Shown: piece by piece, positions 18,400 through 25,449 of the stretch
Position numbering within the stretch: the stretch's first letter is position 1
Layout: each line of letters starts with the position of its first letter
From: Candidatus Binataceae bacterium
GTDB taxonomy: Bacteria; Desulfobacterota; Binatia; Binatales; Binataceae
Direction: 5' to 3'
Assembly: GCA_035294265.1 (NCBI GenBank)
Contig: DATGLK010000110.1
Coordinates: 1 to 64,000 of the forward strand
Length of the DNA stretch: 64,000 bases
Made by a program: the position numbers and the translations under genes
The notes under the pieces: model-generated
Seen by the model: only the letters and a program-made list of their open reading frames with translations
The model's database searches: none
Told to the model about the DNA's origin: nothing

Positions 18400-19100
18400 G
18401 CGAGTTGAATGGTTACCGCCATCCCGCCGAAGGAATTAATCCGCCGCGCATCTTTCCGGGCTACGAATCGACCGTCAAGCGAGGTCCCAAGCAGCCTCTT
18501 GTCAAGGTTGAGCCCACGCTGTCGGAGATCACCGGGCCCAACTTGGGCAAGGAGTATCTGCGGCCCGGCGACCTCGACATGACCCATTACAATGGCGGTG
18601 AGGCGGTAGGTCAGCGCATAATTGTGACCGGACACGTCCTGGACGAAGACGGGCGGCCGGTGCGCGACGCGCTGCTGGAGATTTGGCAGGCCAACTCCTG
18701 CGGCCGCTACCATAACGACGGCGATCAGCACGACGCCCCACTGGACCCCCATTTTTACGGCAAAGGGGCGGTGGTCACGGATGGCAACGGCGAGTACCGC
18801 TTCGTCACCATCAAGCCGGGGGCGTATCCCTGGCGCAATCATTACAACGCCTGGCGTCCCAACCATATCCACTACAGTATTTTTGGCGCCGGGCTGGCTA
18901 CGCGGCTAATTACTCAGATGTATTTCAGCGGCGACCCGCTGCTGCCGCTCGATCCGATTTTCAACAGCGTGCCTGATGCGCAAGCGCGCCAACGCTTGCT
19001 GGCCGATCTGGACATGTCGGTGACGGTGCCGGAAAGCGCCCTAGGTTATCGCTTCGATATCGTGCTGCGCGGCCGCAACGCCACTCCCACCGGTATCTAA
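18396..19100 (+). CDS. pcaH: protocatechuate 3,4-dioxygenase beta subunit PcaH
   Basis: A 234-residue intradiol dioxygenase subunit carrying the non-heme Fe(III). It opens protocatechuate between the two hydroxyls to 3-carboxy-cis,cis-muconate. Ligands expected from the family are visible: a tyrosine in CGRYHNDGD, a second tyrosine around WRNHYNAWRP and the His-x-His of RPNHIHYSIFG. The length is that of P. putida PcaH. The start overlaps the pcaC stop by four bases, and pcaG follows after 18 bases. Confidence 0.97.
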   Translation: MSELNGYRHPAEGINPPRIFPGYESTVKRGPKQPLVKVEPTLSEITGPNLGKEYLRPGDLDMTHYNGGEAVGQRIIVTGHVLDEDGRPVRDALLEIWQANSCGRYHNDGDQHDAPLDPHFYGKGAVVTDGNGEYRFVTIKPGAYPWRNHYNAWRPNHIHYSIFGAGLATRLITQMYFSGDPLLPLDPIFNSVPDAQARQRLLADLDMSVTVPESALGYRFDIVLRGRNATPTGI

Positions 19101-19118
19101 GGACGGAGCGAGACAGAG

Positions 19119-19694
19119 ATGGCACGCACACTGACCAGTTCCCAGACTATAGGTCCCTTCTTCCATCCGATCCTAGATCCGAGCTGGAGTCGGATGGTCA
19201 AGCCCGAGACGCGCGGCGAACGAATCATCGTCGAGGGCCAGGTAATCGACGGCGACAATAAGCCGCTGACCACCGACGGAATGCTGGAATTGTGGCAAGC
19301 CAACGCCGAGGGACGCTACAACCATCCCGAGGATCATCAGGAGCGGCTGCTGGATCCAACTTTTCACGGCTTTGGCCGCTGCGGTACCGATACGGAAGGA
19401 CGCTTTCGTTTTTATACCATCAAGCCCGGCGCAGTGGCGGGACCCCAGAACAAGTTGCAAGCGCCGCATATCAACGTAATCGTCTTCTCGCGCGGCCTCT
19501 TGCAGCACCTCTATACCCGAATCTATTTTCCCGAAGAGCCGCTCAACCGCACCGACTATTATCTCAACGCGGCGCCCGCCGAGCGGCGCCATACCTTGAT
19601 TGCCAAGGCCGCCGGCACGCGCGAGGGCGCGGCGGTTTATCAGTTCAACATCAAGCTACAGGGCGAAAACGAAACGGTCTTCTTCGACGTCTGA
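19119..19694 (+). CDS. pcaG: protocatechuate 3,4-dioxygenase alpha subunit PcaG
   Basis: A 191-residue structural partner of PcaH. It begins with the conserved SSQTIGPFFHPIL motif, has LELWQANAEGRYNHPED, and carries APHINVIVFSRGLLQHLYTR where the iron-binding histidines of PcaH are only partly kept, as expected for the alpha chain. GGACGGAG lies before the ATG. The stop is followed after 14 bases by the GTG start of pcaB. Confidence 0.96.
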   Translation: MARTLTSSQTIGPFFHPILDPSWSRMVKPETRGERIIVEGQVIDGDNKPLTTDGMLELWQANAEGRYNHPEDHQERLLDPTFHGFGRCGTDTEGRFRFYTIKPGAVAGPQNKLQAPHINVIVFSRGLLQHLYTRIYFPEEPLNRTDYYLNAAPAERRHTLIAKAAGTREGAAVYQFNIKLQGENETVFFDV

Positions 19695-19708
19695 AGGGAG
19701 TAGCGGGC

Positions 19709-21064
19709 GTGCTACCGATCGATTCGGCGATCTTCGGAGCGCTGTTCGGCACCGAAGAGATGCGCGCGATTTTCTCCGAGCAGGCGTACCTCCAGGCGAT
19801 GCTCGACGTCGAGGCCGCGCTCAGCCGCGCCGAAGCTGGGCTGGGTCTGGTACCGCAAGAGGTGGCAAACGCCGTCACCGGCGCGGCGAAAGTGGAAAAT
19901 CTACGCCTGGATGAGATCGCGCGCAGCACGGTCAAGGTTGGCTATCCGGTGGTGGCGCTGGTGCGCGAACTGGGCCGCGCGGCCGGGGGCGAGGCGGCAC
20001 GCTTTATCCATCTGGGCGCGACCACCCAGGACATCCTGGACACTGCGCTGGTGCTGCAGATGCGCTCCGGGGTTGCCGCGATTCGTCGCGACCTGGTCGC
20101 CACGGCGCAGGCTCTGGGCCGCCTGGCCCGCCGTTATCGCGACACGCCGATGGCGGGACGCACCCATTTGCAACAGGCGGTGCCAATCACTTTCGGCCTC
20201 AAATGCGCGGTGTGGGTCGCGCCGCTGGTGGCCCATGTCGAACGCTTGGATCAGGCCTGGCGGCGTGCCGCCAAGATCCAATTCGGCGGTGCGGCCGGAA
20301 CTTTGGCGCCATTGGGCCCCAATGGCATCGCGGTGGCGCGAGCGTTGGCTGAGGAGCTCAAGTTGGAGCTGCCCGATCTGCCCTGGCATGCGACCCGCGA
20401 CACCGTTGCCGAGCTCTGTTCAATGCTGGGGCTGATTTGCGGCAGCCTGGGCAAGTTTGCCTTCGACGTGATGCTGCTGATGCAAAGCGAGGTCGGCGAA
20501 GTGGCCGAACCCTATGAGGCCGGCCGCGGTGGATCTAGCACCATGCCTCAAAAGCGCAACCCCATCGCCAGTGAATTCATCCTCGCCGCCGCTCGCGCGG
20601 TTCACGCCCTCGTCCCTGTGATGATGGGTGCGATGATCGCCGACCACGAACGGGCTAGCGGCCCCTGGCAGAGCGAGCCGCTAGCACTGCCGCAATGCTT
20701 TGTCTTGACCGCTGGCGCGCTTGCTCAAGCGCGTCAGGTCGCGGAGGGGCTGACCGTCGATGAGGCCCGGATGCGGCGCAATCTGGAGCTGGACGGCGGC
20801 CTGATCATGGCCGAAGCGGCCTCATCTGCGCTGACTCGCGCGATGGGGCGCGCGGCCGCCCATCATGCAGTCGAGCAAGCCTGCGCCAGGGCGCTGGGCG
20901 AGCAGCGCTCGCTGCGCGAGATCCTGAGCGAAGATCCCAACGTGCGGGCCCATCTATCGGAAGAAGAAATCGGCCGGATGGTCGATCCTGCTTCCTACCT
21001 GGGATCGACGACTGAATTCATCGATCGTACCCTCCAATCCCTCGAGCGCTGTTCTGAGTCTTAA
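19709..21064 (+). CDS. pcaB: 3-carboxy-cis,cis-muconate cycloisomerase PcaB
   Basis: A 451-residue fumarase/aspartase-superfamily enzyme that lactonises 3-carboxymuconate to 4-carboxymuconolactone. The superfamily signature GGSSTMPQKRNPIASE is present, as are LGATTQDILDTALVLQ and AGRTHLQQAVPITFG. The frame is open back to 19292 inside pcaG, but the GTG at 19709 is preferred: AAGGGAG lies 8 bases upstream and the protein then starts VLPIDSAIFGALFGTEEMR, as in known PcaB. It is the last gene of the operon; a small hairpin (GCGCA/TGCGC near 21082) follows. Confidence 0.95.
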   Translation: MLPIDSAIFGALFGTEEMRAIFSEQAYLQAMLDVEAALSRAEAGLGLVPQEVANAVTGAAKVENLRLDEIARSTVKVGYPVVALVRELGRAAGGEAARFIHLGATTQDILDTALVLQMRSGVAAIRRDLVATAQALGRLARRYRDTPMAGRTHLQQAVPITFGLKCAVWVAPLVAHVERLDQAWRRAAKIQFGGAAGTLAPLGPNGIAVARALAEELKLELPDLPWHATRDTVAELCSMLGLICGSLGKFAFDVMLLMQSEVGEVAEPYEAGRGGSSTMPQKRNPIASEFILAAARAVHALVPVMMGAMIADHERASGPWQSEPLALPQCFVLTAGALAQARQVAEGLTVDEARMRRNLELDGGLIMAEAASSALTRAMGRAAAHHAVEQACARALGEQRSLREILSEDPNVRAHLSEEEIGRMVDPASYLGSTTEFIDRTLQSLERCSES

Positions 21065-21154
21065 GCCCTGGTGGCCCCGATTGCGCAGCTTTGTGCGCTG
21101 GGTGCGTTCCAATGATGCTAAAGTTGGAAGCGACGTGCGATCCGCGCGTGATTC

Positions 21155-21500
21155 GTGACGCAATCGCCGCAACCCAACAGCTCCCCTAAGGGCTCGAAGT
21201 ATGACTTGGATCCGCGCTTTTGGACCCTCCTGATCTTGACCGGTGTCGGAGCCGGGTTGGGTGGTGCAGCTCTCATGGCGCTCTTGCGCCTGGTAGTGCA
21301 TGGGTCCTGGGATTACAGCGCCGGAAGGCGGTGGAGCGGGCCAGCCGTCAGCGGCGAGTGATTGTACTGGTACTGGCCGAAATTATCGCTGGGATGGGGC
21401 GCTGGCTGCTGCGCCTGGCGACCGGCGGCCATGGGAGCGAGCTGTCCGAGGCGATCAAGCTTGGTCTCGACCAACGGTTGGTGGGATTACTGCGTCATCG
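21155..21500 (+). pseudogene. chloride channel (ClC family) remnant, frameshifted
   Basis: The first frame from GTG 21155 reads like the N-terminus of a bacterial ClC protein: SKYDLDPRFWTLLILTGVGA, then GGAALMALLRLVVHGSWDYS. It then fails near 21315-21325. The +1-shifted frame continues the family sequence with AVERASRQRRVIVLVLAEII, GMGRWLLRLATGGHGSELSE and so on, until similarity stops about 21460-21500. The remaining ~400 residues (selectivity filter, later helices) are absent, and nadK begins about 100 bases on. So it is a truncated, frameshifted relic. The exact right border is uncertain. Confidence 0.65.
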
Positions 21501-21595
21501 GAGTTCTGGTGCTGGAACCAGAACGTCCTTGACCGCCTCGCCTGCCGGGAGTCGCGTTGCCGACACCCACCGCGCGTGATATTCGAAAGGCACCT

Positions 21596-22465
21596 GTGGT
21601 GCGCGATATTCGATCGGTGGGCTTGGTCATCAAGCGCGACAGCCAGGCTGCCCGCTTATTGGCCCTGGAGTTGGCCGCGTTTTTGCGCGGCCGGCGGCTT
21701 ACGGTGTTGGCAGAACCGCCCGAGGCAGCGGCGCTGGACGCGCAGCCCTGCGAGAAGGCAGAATTGGCAGCGCGCGCCGATCTGATCATCTCGCTGGGCG
21801 GAGATGGTACCCTGCTAAGCATCGCTCGCTTCACCGACGCGCGCGAAACGCCGATCCTGGGCATAAATATGGGCGGCTTGGGGTTCCTTACCCAGGCCAC
21901 TAGCGGCCGGGCGCGCGCCACCGTGGAACAAGTGCTGGGCGGCGAGTTCGCGATCGATCGGCGTATCGCGTTGTGCGCTACGCTGGGTGCGGACGGCGGC
22001 CCGGCGCCCTCGCCCGCAATTACTCCGCTGCGTGCGCTCAACGATATCGTGATCAGCAAACGCCAACCGGGCCGAATGCTGGAGATGGAGGTGCTGGCCG
22101 ACGGGCAGCGCTTTTGCACCTATCGCGCCGACGGCCTGATCATAGCCACGCCCACCGGCTCAACCGCCTATGCTTTGAGCGCAGGCGGGCCTATCATCTT
22201 TCCCACCCTGGGCGTGGTTATTCTGGCCCCGATTTGCCCCCACACGCTGACCAACCGTCCCGTGGTACTGCCCGATACCTGCACGCTGGCGATAAGCGCT
22301 CGCAGCGATGAGTATGACGCAATTATTTCGATCGATGGGCAGGAAGGAATGGCGTTGGAGCCGGGGGACCAGGTTGTGATCCGAAAGGATGCCCATGCCA
22401 TTGCGCTGGTTAAATCCAGCTACTCCTATTTTGAAATTTGGCGCGACAAGCTCAAGTGGGGATGA
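21596..22465 (+). CDS. nadK: NAD kinase
   Basis: Phosphorylates NAD to NADP. About 289 residues from GTG 21596. The catalytic GGDGTLL motif (IISLGGDGTLLSIARF), NMGGLGFLT, and the NAD-binding DGLIIATPTGSTAYALSAGG are all present. Start choice: GAAAGG lies 5 bases before GTG 21596, placing the conserved RSVGLVIKRDS six residues in. A TTG at 21557 with GGGAG before it is the alternative and would add 13 residues. recN follows 27 bases later, a common nadK-recN neighbourhood. Confidence 0.95.
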   Translation: MVRDIRSVGLVIKRDSQAARLLALELAAFLRGRRLTVLAEPPEAAALDAQPCEKAELAARADLIISLGGDGTLLSIARFTDARETPILGINMGGLGFLTQATSGRARATVEQVLGGEFAIDRRIALCATLGADGGPAPSPAITPLRALNDIVISKRQPGRMLEMEVLADGQRFCTYRADGLIIATPTGSTAYALSAGGPIIFPTLGVVILAPICPHTLTNRPVVLPDTCTLAISARSDEYDAIISIDGQEGMALEPGDQVVIRKDAHAIALVKSSYSYFEIWRDKLKWG

Positions 22466-22492
22466 AGGCGGGATGAGCCGGGGCGGCAGGCG

Positions 22493-24184
22493 ATGCTGCT
22501 TGAACTGAGGATCCGCAATTTTGCCCTGATCGAACAGGCGGCGCTAGAGTTCGCCCCCGGACTCAACGTGCTGTCGGGCGAGACCGGCGCCGGCAAGACC
22601 ATCATCATGACCGCGCTGGGCCTGCTGCTGGGGATGCGCGCCTCGCCTGATTTGATTAGGGCTGAGCAGAAGGAGGCGGCGGTCGAGGGGCGCTTCGAGC
22701 TGGCGGGCGAGCATCTGTCCGAGGAGGTGCGTGCCGCGATCGGCGAGCATGACGAATTGCTGGTACGCCGTACGATCGCCGAAGGTGGCCGCTCGCGGGT
22801 GCTGATTAACGACTCCCTGGCCACTGTACAGAGCCTGAGCAAAATCGGCGGCGCGCTGGTCCAGATCTACGGCCAGCATGAACAGCAATCGCTGCTGCGT
22901 ACCGAAACTCACCTGGCGATTCTCGACCGCTACGGCGCCTTGGAAGAGCAGGCCGAGCGCTATCGCGCGGCGTATACCCAGGCACGCGCGGCCCTGGCGC
23001 GACTGGCGGAACTTCGCGCGCGCGTTCACGAGCGCCAGCGACGGCTGGAGTTGGCGCGCTTCGAGCTTGCGGAATTGGAACAGGCTCAGCTCGATCTGCA
23101 GGAAGCGAGCACGCTTGCCGAGCGGCGGGCGATTTTGGCCAACGCCAGCCGCCTGGGTGCCGCCGCCGCCGCCGCCGAGGAGCTGATCGCAAGTCAGGAC
23201 GGCGCCGCGATCGGGCTGGCGGGGCGCGCCCAAAACATGCTGTTGGAGGCCGTCGCGCTCGATCCAAGGCTGGGCGAGGCGGCGGAATTAATCGCAGGCG
23301 CGCGGCTGAACCTGGAGGAGGCCGCCCACCTGCTGCAGGACTATGCCGCTCGCATCGAGACCGATCCGGCGCGGTTGGAGCAAATTGACAATCGCATCCA
23401 GGAACTCAACCGCATCAAACGCAAGTACGGCGGTAGCCTGGAAGAAGCGATCGCCGCGCGCGAGCGGGCCCGCGCGGAGGTTGCCGAGCTGGAAAATTTC
23501 GCCGAGAGCCAGGCCGCCATGGAGAGCGCGGCGCGCGAGGCAAGCATGATGGCGCGGGCGGCTGCGGAGGCGCTGGGTCAGGGGCGCCGTCAGGCGGCCG
23601 CGCGACTGTGCGAGGAGATGACGGCGGAACTGCGGACGCTGGAGATGCGCAGCGCGCGCTTCGAGGTGCGCCTGGCCGGGCTTTCGCGGGGCGATCCCGA
23701 GCTTGAATGCGACGGTGTGCGACTCGGGCCCGACGGCGCCGAGGAGGGCGAGTTCTACCTGGCGCCCAACCTGGGCGCGCCGGCGATGGCGCTGGCGCGG
23801 ATCGCCTCGGGCGGCGAGTTGTCGCGGGTAATGCTAGCGCTCAAGCGGCTGGAGGCGCGCCAGCGCGGCGTGGCAACCCTGATTTTCGACGAAGTTGACG
23901 CCGGAATCGGCGGCGCAGTGGCACAGGTGGTAGGGCGCAAGCTCAAGGAGTTGGCCCGCTATCACCAGGTCTTGTGCGTCACTCATCTGCCGCAGATCGC
24001 CTCCTTCGCCGACCGCCATTTCCTGGTCGAGAAGGAGGAGGTGAATACGATGACGGTCAGCCGGGTGAGCCAGCTCGATGGCGGGCGGCGGGTGGAGGAA
24101 TTGGCCCGGATGCTAGGAGGTGAGGCGATAAGCGAGCGCTTTCGGCGCGCCGCCCGCGAGCTTTTGGCGCGCGCCCAGCAATAG
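22493..24184 (+). CDS. recN: DNA repair protein RecN
   Basis: A 563-residue SMC-like ATPase for double-strand-break repair. Walker A is GETGAGKT at residues 29-36 and Walker B is TLIFDEVDAGIGG near the C-terminus, with the ABC signature LARIASGGELSRVML before it. Long Ala/Arg/Glu-rich coiled-coil arms (about 150-390) lie between. The length is normal. It probably forms an operon with nadK. No LexA-like box is evident immediately upstream, as the two genes are only 27 bases apart. Confidence 0.97.
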   Translation: MLLELRIRNFALIEQAALEFAPGLNVLSGETGAGKTIIMTALGLLLGMRASPDLIRAEQKEAAVEGRFELAGEHLSEEVRAAIGEHDELLVRRTIAEGGRSRVLINDSLATVQSLSKIGGALVQIYGQHEQQSLLRTETHLAILDRYGALEEQAERYRAAYTQARAALARLAELRARVHERQRRLELARFELAELEQAQLDLQEASTLAERRAILANASRLGAAAAAAEELIASQDGAAIGLAGRAQNMLLEAVALDPRLGEAAELIAGARLNLEEAAHLLQDYAARIETDPARLEQIDNRIQELNRIKRKYGGSLEEAIAARERARAEVAELENFAESQAAMESAAREASMMARAAAEALGQGRRQAAARLCEEMTAELRTLEMRSARFEVRLAGLSRGDPELECDGVRLGPDGAEEGEFYLAPNLGAPAMALARIASGGELSRVMLALKRLEARQRGVATLIFDEVDAGIGGAVAQVVGRKLKELARYHQVLCVTHLPQIASFADRHFLVEKEEVNTMTVSRVSQLDGGRRVEELARMLGGEAISERFRRAARELLARAQQ

Positions 24185-24383
24185 CGGCGCCCTGCCTCGC
24201 GCCCGGTTTTCACTTGCGTCTTTTTCCGCCCGCCGGGCCGGCCTTCGCGCCTCGGCGCCTTGCGCGCCGCGCCGGCACGGTCGGCTCCCTTATCGATGCC
24301 TTGTGTCCGTCGCTCCGCTCATCTGAGCGGTAGGTTGACTCCGCCGGACCCTTTCGCTTAGTTGTAATCCTTCCCCACGCGGT

Positions 24384-24460
24384 GGGGCTGTAGCTCAGTT
24401 TGGGAGAGCGCCTGAATGGCATTCAGGAGGTCGGCGGTTCGATCCCGCTCAGCTCCACCA
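24384..24460 (+). tRNA. tRNA-Ala (anticodon GGC)
   Basis: Full cloverleaf of 77 bases with encoded CCA. The acceptor arm GGGGCTG pairs with CAGCTCC and contains the G3:U70 wobble that is the identity element of alanine tRNAs. The D arm is TAGCTCAGTTTGGGAGAGC. The anticodon stem CCTGA/TCAGG holds loop ATGGCAT, so the anticodon is GGC at 24418-24420. The T arm has GGTTCGATCC. The region just 3' carries short repeats (next entry), and tRNA 3' ends are frequent integration targets. Confidence 0.97.
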
Positions 24461-24485
24461 GTAAAATCAAGCGCTTTTTCGGTTT

Positions 24486-24527
24486 TGGACAGCATCGGAC
24501 AGCGTGATTGTCCGAAAAGTTGTCCGA
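24486..24527. repeat. cluster of TGTCCGA/TCGGACA heptamers behind tRNA-Ala
   Basis: Within 42 bases lie TTGGACAG, TCGGACA (24495-24501), TGTCCGA (24509-24515) and TGTCCGA (24521-24527): two direct copies and inverted partners of one heptamer, starting 26 bases after the tRNA. This resembles arm-type integrase sites or a decayed attachment region. No integrase gene is seen nearby. A further 9-bp direct repeat GGGTAGCGG occurs at 24747-24755 and 24758-24766. Confidence 0.5.
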
Positions 24528-24841
24528 AGCGGCAATTCACGAGCGCGACGTATGCGCGGCGTTCGCGCAGCCCGTTTACCCGGGCTACGGATGGTCGCAT
24601 TGGGTTGGTGCCTGCTCCTCAACGTATTCCCAGTGATATCTTGGGTAGCATTAGCCATCTAATTGGCGCTGGGCCTTGCCGGTCCACAAGGGCTTAGGTG
24701 TACTTCCACGCAACCCGACAAGAGGCTGGTCCTCAACTTGTCTTTAGGGTAGCGGAAGGGTAGCGGGAGAACCGGGAGACAAGGAGCAGGCAAGCGCTGT
24801 GCCAGCCAAGGTCGCCGCTCGGCCGCTGGGAGCCGCCCTTG
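24528..24841. other. non-coding stretch of a possible integration scar
   Basis: No reading frame with a recognisable product. It contains the GGGTAGCGG direct repeat at 24747-24766. The minus frame that crosses the tRNA is an antisense artefact. The stretch may be leftover mobile DNA between the tRNA and the small ORF at 24842. Confidence 0.35.
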
Positions 24842-25129
24842 TCACATCACTCCGTCACCAACGCGCCTGTAGGCCGGCAGCCCGGCTAACCTTACGTGTA
24901 GGTATCGCCTGCCTTTTGTGCTTGTCGAAATCGCAAAGCCGCAGCGTTTGATCTCCCCGGCGTTTTCCACGCGAACAAAGCCATGGGCGTCACAGATTGC
25001 GGCGGGATACTTCTCGGGTGCCTGCCACCAAAGGCCATCGTGGCTGAAGCGTGCCTCTTTAAACGGTGGGACATCTGGCGGAAGGCTTCGATTCAATGCC
25101 AGAAGGCGTCTTTGTGACTTCTGCGCCAT
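24842..25129 (-). CDS. hypothetical 95-residue protein
   Basis: Frame beginning MAQKSQRRLLALNRSLPPDV and containing HDGLWWQAPEKYPAAICDAH. The composition (balanced charged and aromatic residues, Trp-Trp, Cys) looks protein-like rather than like a shadow, but no domain is recognised and no strong ribosome site is visible. It lies in the patchy region behind tRNA-Ala and may be a remnant or cargo of a lost element. It may equally be spurious. Confidence 0.35.
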   Translation of the reverse strand: MAQKSQRRLLALNRSLPPDVPPFKEARFSHDGLWWQAPEKYPAAICDAHGFVRVENAGEIKRCGFAISTSTKGRRYLHVRLAGLPAYRRVGDGVM

Positions 25130-25449
25130 GTTGGGGAACTATACGCTTGAGGCTGGTCGGTGCACAAATGCCCTGAGTTAGAGACTCGCAGAATACGTTT
25201 CGGCAAAAACGTCAGCGATTTGAACGATTATTTGTTCAGCGAACTTCGAACTCAGCCGGTTCGAGCCGGCGCTTTGCCTGTACAGGTAACCGGCTGAGCC
25301 GGGCGGCTCGCGCGGCTAAACCTTGTACTACGACACTTTTTGGCTTATAGCTCCATTCGGCAAAAAAGAAGTAGCTTTGGCACTCCGACGCCTAAAAGTC
25401 GCGATTGACGGAATCGTCTCTTTGTAATCCAAACAAGGAGGCCCAGGGT
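25130..25449. other. intergenic region upstream of the lipoprotein gene
   Basis: 320 bases without a supported gene. It holds the inverted repeat at 25251-25298 and, at 25435-25441, the AAGGAGG ribosome site of the lipoprotein. The last ~100 bases are more A+T-rich and probably hold its promoter; no box pair is clear. Confidence 0.4.
25251..25298. repeat. 11-bp perfect inverted repeat
   Basis: CTCAGCCGGTT at 25251-25261 and its exact complement AACCGGCTGAG at 25288-25298, separated by 26 bases that contain the palindrome CCTGTACAGG (25277-25286) and a GAGCCGGC copy. It could form a large cruciform or RNA hairpin. It has no U-tract, so an operator, REP-like element or recombination site is as likely as a terminator. 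Confidence 0.5.

Noticed and set aside
19292-19708. Upstream extension of pcaB over pcaG
   Set aside because: Arg-rich shadow of pcaG; the GTG at 19709 with its ribosome site gives the proper N-terminus.
24358-24600. Minus-strand 80-residue frame across tRNA-Ala
   Set aside because: It is antisense to the tRNA; the AERDRTADLLNA-type sequence is a well-known artefact of tRNA genes.
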